Assembly: GCA_022797535.1 (NCBI GenBank)
Contig: JAAWKU010000001.1
Coordinates: 62,001 to 126,000 of the forward strand
Direction of reading: 5' to 3'
Source: Lachnospiraceae bacterium
Lineage (GTDB): Bacteria > Bacillota > Clostridia > Lachnospirales > Lachnospiraceae
Length of the DNA: 64,000 nt
The notes below the pieces were generated by a model that ran no database searches, was not told where the DNA came from, and worked only from the letters and a program-made list of their open reading frames with translations. Made by a program: the position numbers and the translations under genes. This document shows, in pieces, positions 49,000 through 57,740 of the stretch (position 1 is its first letter; each line of letters opens with the position of its first letter).

Positions 49000-49197
49000 A
49001 TTGAACCCTTCCTTTCCTGCAATAAATACTTTTCATTAAGTTAAATTAATCTGCAATTTAATTATTTATTAGTTGATATTAACAAATTTTGAATGGGAAT
49101 ACAATGGACTTTATAAAGATTTATTCGTTTCGTGGAGATTACCAAAATGGATCCGAAGAACTTAGTAAAGATTACCTAATGGCGATGTGCCCGCGCA

Positions 49198-49251
49198 AAA
49201 ACTGCCGCCGGGCAGACAGATCGCGTGATCCGTCCCTCCCGGCGGCAGTTT
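49198..49251 (-). terminator. Intrinsic terminator of surface-protein gene
   Basis: AAACTGCCGCCGGG ... CCCGGCGGCAGTTT, T5 on minus strand. Confidence 0.8.
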
Positions 49252-49274
49252 AGCCAGTCTTTTGCCAATTATTT

Positions 49275-52226
49275 TTATTTTCCAAATCTCTTTTTGCAGC
49301 CAAAGGCGATGGCGGCAAGGCCGATTACAGCAATTACGTAAAGGGCAACCGGCACGGAATCCCCAAGCGCCGCAATCAGAGTGCCCTGATTAAACGCGGT
49401 CACAAAGGTACCCACCTGAGCCATCACATGTATCATAACATCATTGCTGACCACCTCGCCGGGGGTGATAACCAGGGTGCAGAGCTCCTTGCCCGTGGTG
49501 TGATCCGTATAGCGTATCGTAAAGGTATTTCCGGTGCGGGTGACGGTCACCGCATATGTATGTCCCTCCACCAATTTGCTGTCCAGTTTTGCCGGAATAC
49601 CCGAAATCACCGCTTTCTCGGGATCAAACCCTTCCGCCGTCCAGGCATTTTTATCAGATCCGGTGGTGATGTAGCCGTTGATGGCAGGATCGCAGATCTC
49701 CACACTGAACGCGCCGTATCCGTCTTTTAAGTCGGAAGCCTGTACCGTCCAGGTCCAGGTGCCGTCCCCGCTCATGTTTCTATAAGAACCTGCCTTCGTG
49801 CCGTTCCACCATTCCGTACCGGTAAGTACTTCGCTGCCTCCTGCCGTCCCGGCCTTGGGTACGGGGACGCCAGGCAGCGCGCCCTGGCTGAAAGCAGTTA
49901 CATAGGTGCCCACCTGGGCCATTACATGAATCTGAACATCGTTGCCGGCCATCTCGCCAGGGGTGATTGCCAGCGAACAGAGTTCCGTATTCTCGGTGTA
50001 ATCCATATAGTGAACCATAAAGGTATTGCCGGAGCGGGTGACGGTCACCACATAAGCATGCCCTTCCACCAGCTTGCTGTCCAGTTCCGCCGGCACGCCC
50101 ACTACCATGGCTTTCCTGGGATCAAATCCCTCCGCCGTCCAGGCATTCCGATCCGACCCTGTGGTGATGTAGCCGTTTGTGACAGGATCGTAAATCTCCA
50201 CGCTGAAAGCGCCGTATCCGTCCAGCAGCGCGGACGCATGAACAATCCATGTCCAGGTTCCGTCGCCGCTCATCAGCTGATTGGAACCCACGGCCATACC
50301 GGACCACCATGCGCTGCCCGCCAGAATCTCGCCGCCTTCAACCGGCCGTACTTCCGAGGCAGGAGCCGCCGGCGGATTGGAATTGCTGTTGTTCTGATTA
50401 ACGGGGTTGAGCATGGCATCCGCGCTTACTCTCGCCGCCGTAAGATCCATATGCTGGTCCGAAGCCTGCAGGCCGCTTAAAGTACAGAGTTCTCCGGTCA
50501 GCGACAGGTAATTTTTGACGGCCGGATCCAGCCGCACCGCATATGTGGTGGTCACTCCGTTGTTCGTCACGCCGATCAGCGCGCAGCCGTTGTACAGCTG
50601 AGTAGTGACGGCACAGTCCACACCGGCTTTGTTTGCTGCCTGCCACGCCGCCCAGTCAAAGCCATCGGGAAATGTCTCCGTGGCTTTGCTGATGGGAGAA
50701 ACCATGCCTGCTCCGTCCCAGTACCAGTTATCGGAACGGAGTACCCCGTACTCTCTATACCCTTCACCGTTTACCAGGCCGTCTCCGCTGTGGAAAACCA
50801 CAAACAGGGGCGTCTCCCAGTTGTTGACGGCTCCCTCATACGTCCTGGAGCGGAACGTGTAGGTGTGAGGTTCCTGGGTAATTTCAAATCCTGCCGTATG
50901 CGCGCTCCAGAAGGCGGGGCAATCCAGGAACACGTCGCCGGTTCCGGGTTCTCCCTCTCCCGGCTCACCTTCTCCCGGTTCTCCATCCCCGGGCTCGCCT
51001 TCCCCCGGTTCTCCTTCCCCAGGTTCACTTTCTCCCGGTTCTCCTTCCCCGGGCTCGCCGCTTCCGCCGTTGATGGCATCGACAGCCGCACTCAGGTCGA
51101 TATGGTCCCCGGAAGATACAATATTATTCAATGTACAGAATTCTCCGGACAAAGTAACAGATGCGCCACCTGCGGCGGGAACCGTTACCGTAGAAGTCAC
51201 GCCGTGATTGTACAGAGCCACTATCACGTAGTCTCCCACCTTACGCATGGTTACCTTACATTGAACACCGGCCTTATTGGCATCCAGCCAGGAAGGCCAG
51301 TCCCCATAGGGAGCATCAAATGACGTCTAATAACGATATCCCTCCGGCAGACCGCTGATGGTATTATCCGCGCCCACCATACCATATGCGTCCGAACGGC
51401 CCGCAAAAAGTTCCGCATTGCTTTGGGAGTATACAAAGAATACAGGCGTATGCCAGTTCTGATCCGCATTTGCGTTGGACGTGGACGTGAACACATACGT
51501 CTGTTCCGCATCCGTCACCTCCATACGGGGAGATTCGCTCTGTTTGTACCCGCCGCTGTTATCCACAAGGTCAAAGGTCCCTTCCGGAGCGTCGCCTCCG
51601 TCTCCATTCCCGCCGTTTTCAATGAGGTCCACTGCCGGACTCAGATCAATGTGGCCCCCCGCCGATCTGATGTTGGTCAATTTGCAGTTCTCCCCTGACA
51701 GCGATACGGACACAGCGCCTGCTGCCGGAACCGTCACAATGGAAGTCACCCCGTTATTGTAAAGAGCCACTACCGCGTAGTCCCCAACCTTACGCATCGT
51801 CACCTTACACTCGACTCCGGCTCTATTGGCTTCCAGCCATGGTCCCCATTCCGTAAACGGAGCATTAAAAAATGTCTGATAATGATACCCTTCCGGCAGA
51901 CCGCCGATGGTATTATCCGCGCCGGCCCACCCATACGCATCCGAACGGCCTGCGAAAAGTTCCGCATTATTTTCCGAATATACGAAAAATACCGGTGCAT
52001 GCCAATTTTGATCCGCATTTGCATTGGACGTGGAAGTGAACACATACGTCTGTTCCACATCCGTCAATTCGATGCGAGACGACTCACTCTGCCGAAACCC
52101 TCCGGTGCTGTCCACATCCCCCAATGTTACTTCCTCCGCATTTACCGTTACCGGCGATAACATGATGGTGGATATCGCCAAAACGCAGCTTAGGAAAGAC
52201 CCCAAAATACTCTTCCGTTTTTTCAT
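49275..52226 (-). pseudogene. Large repeat surface protein interrupted by one in-frame TAG at 51327-51329
   Basis: Signal peptide MKKRKSILGSFLSCVLAISTIMLSPVTVNAEE; repeated modules flank the stop in the same frame (GLPEGYHYQTFFNAP vs GLPEGYRY*TSFDAP); GEPGE linker; C-terminal TM + KKRFGK. Confidence 0.8.
50936..51060. repeat. Coding repeat for GEGEP-type linker
   Basis: ggttctccttccccgggctcgcc-like units; encodes GEPGEGEPGESEPGEGEPGEGEPGDGEPGEGEPGEGEPG. Confidence 0.85.
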
Positions 52227-52362
52227 TTTTACCCTCCTTGTTTTTTTTCCGAACAGGTATATCTTGGTAAAAATCATTATATCATGTCTTAATATCAGGT
52301 GTAAATATATTATTTACCTTTTTTTCAAATATTTCAGTTTTTACTTAAAGACAATAAATGTG

Positions 52363-52399
52363 AAAAAAACAGGAAGCCGTCTTTATTGTACGGCTTCCT
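52363..52399 (-). terminator. Intrinsic terminator overlapping sortase gene 3' end
   Basis: AGGAAGCCGT-ctttattgt-ACGGCTTCCT, T7 on minus strand. Confidence 0.75.
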
Positions 52400-53492
52400 G
52401 CTCTTCCTCTTCCTGCTTTTGTTTTATGGTGTCTATTTCGTAACTGTCCACTCTCAACGCATTGACCAGCGTTCTTTTCCCCGGCGTGTAGCAGGTGAGC
52501 AACGTAACCACCTTATCATTCTGTCCCACCTCAATCCCGGTGTCCCTGATGCTTCGGCTCTGGAGCAAACCGATAAATTCAGAGAACTCCTTTTCCGAAG
52601 TAAAGTCAACCTGGCACATCTCTGTCTCCGTCTCCTCCACATCGAAATAGGAAAAGATCCGATAGCGGTACACAACGCCTTCCGACAAGATCTGAAAATA
52701 CTGATGGCCCTCATAGTATTCTTTTTCCTGCATGTAATACTTCAGCTTGCCGAACATACTCAGATTCTTCATGTTGTGCCCATAGATCACATTCCTGCTG
52801 TCCTCAAAATCGGGAGTATTACCCCCATCCAGGAAAATACTGCCTGCAGACGCATTCTTCCCGTCCAATGTCCTGCGCAGATATCTGACATTGTCACCGG
52901 AATACAGTATGGGATAGCTGATATTCTCGTTCTCAAAAAAAATCCATCCGATCACATCCGGATTGCGTTCCTTCAGACTTTTAAAATTCACCCGGATCAT
53001 GTGGTTCCAGGGAGTCTCTTCCGGCTCCTCCTCTTCCGCCAGAAAGTCTCTCCCGGAGACGCCGCCCGGAGAAGAGACTCCTGCCTCCATCCCGGTACCA
53101 GATCCTGTCTCCCTGGCCGGAACCGGCTCCGGCGGCAATACATATTGCTCATTCAGCACTTTGTATAATTGCTGGGATGCCGCCCGGTCCGCATAACGCC
53201 CGTAGAGCCCAAACCCGGCGAAGCCAAGCAGCGCGATTCCCGCAAATATGATCCCGTCATACAGCCATCTGCTTCTTTTCTTCCTTTTTTCTGTTTCTTC
53301 CCATGTCCCCGAGACTTTTCCGTTTCTCGTTCCTTCCTCTCTCTGCGGGACCTTTCCGCCTCCCGTTCCCTGCTCTGTCTGCGGGGCCTTTCCGCCTCCC
53401 GTTCCCTGCTCTGTCCGCGGGGCCTTTCCGCTTCCCGTTCCCTGCTCTGTCTGCGGGGCCTTTCCGCTTTTCGTTCTCTGCTCCCGTTTCAT
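52383..53492 (-). CDS. Class B sortase with N-terminal low-complexity repeats
   Basis: NPDVIGWIFFENENISYPILYSGDNVRYLRRTLDGKNASAGSIFLDGGN, NVIYGHNMKNLSMFGKL, VVTLLTCYTPGKRTLVNALRV. Confidence 0.9.
   Translation of the reverse strand: MKREQRTKSGKAPQTEQGTGSGKAPRTEQGTGGGKAPQTEQGTGGGKVPQREEGTRNGKVSGTWEETEKRKKRSRWLYDGIIFAGIALLGFAGFGLYGRYADRAASQQLYKVLNEQYVLPPEPVPARETGSGTGMEAGVSSPGGVSGRDFLAEEEEPEETPWNHMIRVNFKSLKERNPDVIGWIFFENENISYPILYSGDNVRYLRRTLDGKNASAGSIFLDGGNTPDFEDSRNVIYGHNMKNLSMFGKLKYYMQEKEYYEGHQYFQILSEGVVYRYRIFSYFDVEETETEMCQVDFTSEKEFSEFIGLLQSRSIRDTGIEVGQNDKVVTLLTCYTPGKRTLVNALRVDSYEIDTIKQKQEEEEQEAVQ
53315..53488. repeat. 36-bp coding minisatellite, about 4.5 units
   Basis: Unit cctttccgcctcccgttccctgctctgtctgcgggg at 53351, 53387, 53423, 53459; encodes KAPQTEQGTGxG. 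Confidence 0.95.
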
Positions 53493-53494
53493 GC

Positions 53495-55063
53495 TTACAC
53501 CTCATAGGCGGCATACTCCGCCACAAATGCCTCCGGCATTGCCAAACCGGCTTCCCGTCCCCGCAGAAGAAAGGTTCCCAGGCAGACGCCCCCTTCAAAA
53601 AAGACCTCCAGAATTCTGTCATCCACAATCAAAGTCAGATCTCTGTAGCCGCAGCCCACCCGGTTCTCTTCTCCGTCCACCCCAAACAGTCCAGTAAGCG
53701 GATCATAGCAGACCCTGCTGCCATTGATCTCCCAGGCATATGCTCCCCTGCTGCTCTCTGCTGCCCGCATCTCCAGCACCAGAGCCTTTCCCTTTCCGGG
53801 CCTGCAGATGATTCTTCCCTCCTCCCGAACCAGGGAGCCGCCTCCGGGAGCCGCTTCTCCGCTCCCTATCCTGACGCGCCTTTCCAACAACTCTCTCACG
53901 GGCCGCTGGGTCAGAACATAGCCCTCCCCCGCCTTTTTGCAGCCCAGTTCCACCGGAATACCATAAGTCCCGGTAAAGGGCCTGCCGTCATTCTCCATCC
54001 GCAGCCAGGGAATGGAGATCACACGTCCTGTCACGCCAGAGCAGGTCTGGGCCGCATAGGGGATACCGTTCACATAGGCCCGCTGCCTGCCGCCATCCGG
54101 CCGGAAATGATACCCGTCAAATTTGCCGGGAAAACAGAAACCGTCCGCCGCCCAGAAAAACCAGCAGGACTCCCCGCCCTCGCCCCTCAGATGCAGAAGA
54201 TCCGGGCATTCCCAGGCGCCCTCCAACGTAAGTCTGTCCGACTGTTCCCAGTGTGCCAGATCCCCGGAGCGGAATATCCCAAAATCATTCTCCTCCAGCC
54301 ACAGCACCATCACATAAGCCTGAGACTCCTCATGCCAGTATACTTTGGGATCCCGGTTCTCCCGGCACACCGTGGGCACACAGGGCTCTTCCATCTTGCA
54401 AAGCGTCCTGCCGCCGTCCAGGCTGTACGCTATTTTCTGCGTAAACTCCCGGCCCCTGCTCCAGTCGTTGCTTCCTCCCGCCGCCGTGTAGAAAAACAGC
54501 AGCGCCTCCCTGGGCAGCCCCAGCAGTCCCCGGTCATTACCGATGGCACAGCCGGAAAATATAGTCCCGTTCCCATCCGGGAACAGCACCGTGTCCTCCT
54601 GCCTCCAATGAAGCAGATCTTCACTCACCGCATGGCCCCAACTCATATTGTTCCAGGAGATGTTAAAGGGATTGTACTGAAAATACAGATGATATACGCC
54701 CTCCCCATAGATCAGCCCATTGGGATCATTGGTCCAGCCGCTGTCTGCGGTAAAATGAACCGCAGGCCGCTCCTGCCTCCCGGTCTGCCGCTTCCCGGAC
54801 ACGAAAATACCTTCCTCAAAAGCCGGCGGAAACGCCCCGCAGATAAGGAGCTTCCGGCCCTGATACTGCCTGACCGGGATCTGTGCATAAAAGTCACAGG
54901 CATACTCTCCCGTAGCTGTTCCGTCCACCGGCACCATAAACTCAAAGATTTTTTCAGGCGTCTCTCCCTCCGATTTCAGAAAAATCTCCAGTTTCCTCTC
55001 TTCCCTGCCCGCGCAGATGGGCAAATACAAATACTCCCCCCGGATTGCGCATATTTTTTCCAT
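53495..55063 (-). CDS. GH32 beta-fructosidase
   Basis: HFTADSGWTNDPNGLIYGEGVYHLYFQYNP, ENRDPKVYWHEE, EGAWECPDLLHL. Confidence 0.93.
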   Translation of the reverse strand: MEKICAIRGEYLYLPICAGREERKLEIFLKSEGETPEKIFEFMVPVDGTATGEYACDFYAQIPVRQYQGRKLLICGAFPPAFEEGIFVSGKRQTGRQERPAVHFTADSGWTNDPNGLIYGEGVYHLYFQYNPFNISWNNMSWGHAVSEDLLHWRQEDTVLFPDGNGTIFSGCAIGNDRGLLGLPREALLFFYTAAGGSNDWSRGREFTQKIAYSLDGGRTLCKMEEPCVPTVCRENRDPKVYWHEESQAYVMVLWLEENDFGIFRSGDLAHWEQSDRLTLEGAWECPDLLHLRGEGGESCWFFWAADGFCFPGKFDGYHFRPDGGRQRAYVNGIPYAAQTCSGVTGRVISIPWLRMENDGRPFTGTYGIPVELGCKKAGEGYVLTQRPVRELLERRVRIGSGEAAPGGGSLVREEGRIICRPGKGKALVLEMRAAESSRGAYAWEINGSRVCYDPLTGLFGVDGEENRVGCGYRDLTLIVDDRILEVFFEGGVCLGTFLLRGREAGLAMPEAFVAEYAAYEV

Positions 55064-55138
55064 GGCTGTCGCTCCTCCATATATAATGTAGATATTTAGG
55101 CAATTACGAAACTACTTTTTCTGGTACCGAATTGTGCA

Positions 55139-55260
55139 AATTGTACATTCCATAAGCAGGCCCTCTCTCATCGTCGGTACTTAGATGCCGTATTTTGGCA
55201 TCTTATGTACCGCTGCGATGAGAACGGAGCAAAAGCGTGCCTGCGCTGGAAGATACAATT
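55139..55260. repeat. Long imperfect palindrome (MITE-like or structured RNA)
   Basis: Outer AATTGTA/TACAATT; CAGGC/GCCTG; TCTCATCG/CGATGAGA; GGTAC..AGATGCC/GGCATCT..GTACC. Confidence 0.75.
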
Positions 55261-55367
55261 ATCCCCCTGATCAATTCCCGGCGGCTCCGCATCCTCTGCT
55301 GACATACAAAATGTTCCTTATTTGCCCATTATAAAATGCATCCGAGCATTTTACAAGCAAAAATCCT

Positions 55368-55396
55368 TTGCAACCTGCTGCGCGTTGTGTTAGAAT
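55368..55396 (+). promoter_or_regulatory. Sigma70/A-type promoter candidate for nitroreductase gene
   Basis: TTGCAA - 17 nt - TAGAAT. Confidence 0.5.
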
Positions 55397-55493
55397 GAAT
55401 AAAATGCTTCAGGACGACTGGACGGCCTGATGCGGATTCCCTGGCAGTGTGCAGGGGAGGGAATATGCGGAACACAAATAAGGAGGTAGAGGT

Positions 55494-56033
55494 ATGAACG
55501 CAAGAGAATGTATCATGGGACGCAGAAGCATCCGCTCCTACACCAGTCAGCTGGTTCCTCATGAGTTGATCGGTGAAGTGGTGGAAGCCGCATCCTACGC
55601 CCCCAGCTGGAAGCATACACAGATCGTCAGGTATATCGCCGTGGAGGGCAGCCTGAAAGCAGAGGTGGCGAAATGTACCTCCGGCTATGCGGGCAACGGC
55701 ACCATCATCGATCAGGCGCCCATGGCCATAGTAGTGACTATCCTCAAAAACCGCAGCGGCTTTGAGCGTGACGGCTCCTATTCCACCCACCGTGGAGAGG
55801 GCTGGCAGATGTTTGACGCAGGCGTTGCCAGCGAAGCGTTCTGCCTGGCCGCTTACGACAAGGGCCTGGGCACTGTTATCATGGGGATCATTGACGATGA
55901 TAAGATAGCCGCTCTGCTGAACGTTCCCGCAGACAGGGAAGTGATAGCCGTGATTCCCGTGGGTTATCCCGCAGAGTCCCCTGTGGCCCCCAGGCGCAAA
56001 CCCGTGGAGGAACTGGTCACGTATATGTCTTAA
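55494..56033 (+). CDS. Nitroreductase-family protein
   Basis: MNARECIMGRRSIRSYTSQLVPHELIGEVVEAASYAPSWKHTQIVRYIAV; AYDKGLGTVIMGIIDDDKIAALLNVP. Confidence 0.9.
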   Translation: MNARECIMGRRSIRSYTSQLVPHELIGEVVEAASYAPSWKHTQIVRYIAVEGSLKAEVAKCTSGYAGNGTIIDQAPMAIVVTILKNRSGFERDGSYSTHRGEGWQMFDAGVASEAFCLAAYDKGLGTVIMGIIDDDKIAALLNVPADREVIAVIPVGYPAESPVAPRRKPVEELVTYMS

Positions 56034-56041
56034 ATACAGAA

Positions 56042-56073
56042 AGTCGAAGAGTTTTCCTCTTCGGCTTTTCTTT
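56042..56073 (+). terminator. Intrinsic terminator after nitroreductase gene
   Basis: AGTCGAAGAG-tttt-CCTCTTCGGCT-TTTCTTT. Confidence 0.8.
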
Positions 56074-56127
56074 CGTGCCCGCAGGGAATACGGGAAATAA
56101 TGCGGCAATATGCGGAACTTAAAATCA

Positions 56128-56217
56128 GCATATTCCCGCATTGTGCGCTGATGCATATACGGACGCCTGAGCGGCCGGATGTGCATCACCTGGCTTGTGT
56201 GCAATGCGGGAATATGC
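56128..56217. repeat. Long inverted repeat immediately upstream of pyrB
   Basis: GCATATTCCCGCATTG ... CAATGCGGGAATATGC, 16 bp arms; inner GATGCA/TGCATC pairing. Confidence 0.8.
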
Positions 56218-56244
56218 GGAACTTAAATAGGAGGATATGAATAT

Positions 56245-57156
56245 ATGAGACATCTAATGAGTCCCCTGGATTTCACCACCCAGGAACTGGACAGGCTCTT
56301 TGACCTGGCCAATGACATCGAGCACAACAAGGCCAGATACGCCCACGCCTGCGACGGCAAGATCCTGGCCACCTGCTTCTATGAGCCCAGCACCCGCACC
56401 CGCCTGAGTTTCGAATCCGCCATGACCCGCCTGGGCGGCAGCGTCATCGGCTTTTCCGACGCAGGCTCCTCCTCCGCCTCCAAGGGGGAGAGCGTGTCCG
56501 ACACCATCCGGGTCATTTCCTGCTACGCCGATATCTGCGCCATGCGCCACCCTAAGGAGGGCGCGCCCATGGTAGCTATGGAGCACTCCCTGATCCCGGT
56601 GATCAACGCCGGGGACGGCGGACATCAGCACCCCACCCAGACGCTGACGGACCTGCTGACCATCCGCAGCCTGAAGGGCTCCCTGAGCGGCTTTACCATC
56701 GGCCTGTGCGGAGACCTGAAATTCGGACGCACCGTACACTCTCTGATTCACGCCCTGGTGCGCTACGAGGATATCCACTTTGTTTTCATCTCCCCGGAAG
56801 AGTTGAAAGTCCCCGACTATATCACGGAGATGTTGAAAGCCAGGGAAATCACCTATGAGGAGGTCACCAGCCTGGAAGATGTGATGCCCCGGCTGGATCT
56901 GCTGTATATGACCCGGGTACAGAAAGAACGCTTTTTTAACGAGGAGGACTATATCCGCCTGAAAGACTTCTATATCCTGGACAAGGCCAAGATGGCCCTG
57001 GCGGGACCAAACATGCTGGTGCTCCATCCCCTGCCCCGGGTCAACGAAATCTCAGTGGAGGTGGACAGCGACCCCAGGGCTGCTTACTTCCAACAGGCCC
57101 AATACGGTGTTTATGTACGCATGGCCCTGATCCTGACCCTGCTGGAACTGGCATGA
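56245..57156 (+). CDS. pyrB: Aspartate carbamoyltransferase catalytic chain
   Basis: [66 protein letters not shown]. Confidence 0.97.
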   Translation: MRHLMSPLDFTTQELDRLFDLANDIEHNKARYAHACDGKILATCFYEPSTRTRLSFESAMTRLGGSVIGFSDAGSSSASKGESVSDTIRVISCYADICAMRHPKEGAPMVAMEHSLIPVINAGDGGHQHPTQTLTDLLTIRSLKGSLSGFTIGLCGDLKFGRTVHSLIHALVRYEDIHFVFISPEELKVPDYITEMLKAREITYEEVTSLEDVMPRLDLLYMTRVQKERFFNEEDYIRLKDFYILDKAKMALAGPNMLVLHPLPRVNEISVEVDSDPRAAYFQQAQYGVYVRMALILTLLELA

Positions 57157-57190
57157 AGAGAGGCGGGGAGATTCACCACCAGATGTAATA

Positions 57191-57655
57191 TTGCAAGAAG
57201 GGAGATATCATATGTTAAACGTGGGAAAAATTGAGGAAGGCTTCGTGCTGGACCATATCAAGGCTGGAAAAAGCCTGTCCATCTACGAGCACCTGGGCCT
57301 GGACAAGCTGGACTGCACCGTGGCTATCATAAAAAATGCCCGCAGCAACAAAATGGGCAAAAAAGATATTTTGAAAGTAGAATGTGACATCGACATGCTG
57401 GACCTGGACGTACTGGCATACATCGACCATAACATCACTGTCAACGTCATAAAGGACGGAGAGATCGTGGACAAAAAAGACCTGGTGCTGCCCAGGCAGA
57501 TCAAAAATGTTATCCACTGCCACAATCCCCGCTGCATCACCTCTATTGAACAGGAACTGCCCCATATTTTCTATCTGGCTGACCCGGTGAAAGAAGTATA
57601 CCGCTGTAAATACTGTGAAGAGAAATACACCGAACGGGCCAAGAAAAAATTATAG
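57191..57655 (+). CDS. pyrI: Aspartate carbamoyltransferase regulatory chain
   Basis: MLNVGKIEEGFVLDHIKAGKSLSIYEHL; zinc site CHNPRCITSIEQELPHIFYL...YRCKYCEEKY. Confidence 0.97.
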   Translation: MQEGRYHMLNVGKIEEGFVLDHIKAGKSLSIYEHLGLDKLDCTVAIIKNARSNKMGKKDILKVECDIDMLDLDVLAYIDHNITVNVIKDGEIVDKKDLVLPRQIKNVIHCHNPRCITSIEQELPHIFYLADPVKEVYRCKYCEEKYTERAKKKL

Positions 57656-57673
57656 CATCCAGAGCGCAAAGCA

Positions 57674-57712
57674 GGCGTCCATCCACCGTTTCCGGCGAAT
57701 GGACGCCCTTTT
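57674..57712 (+). terminator. Intrinsic terminator after pyrI
   Basis: GGCGTCCAT-loop-ATGGACGCC-CTTTT. Confidence 0.8.
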
Positions 57713-57740
57713 ATACACTTCCTTTATTGCCGTACTTCTT

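Noticed and set aside
53303-55099. 598 aa plus-strand ORF
   Set aside because: Antisense to GH32 and sortase; its repetitive N-terminus is the complement of the sortase 36-bp repeats.
55329-56204. 291 aa minus-strand ORF
   Set aside because: Antisense to the nitroreductase gene and flanking palindromes.
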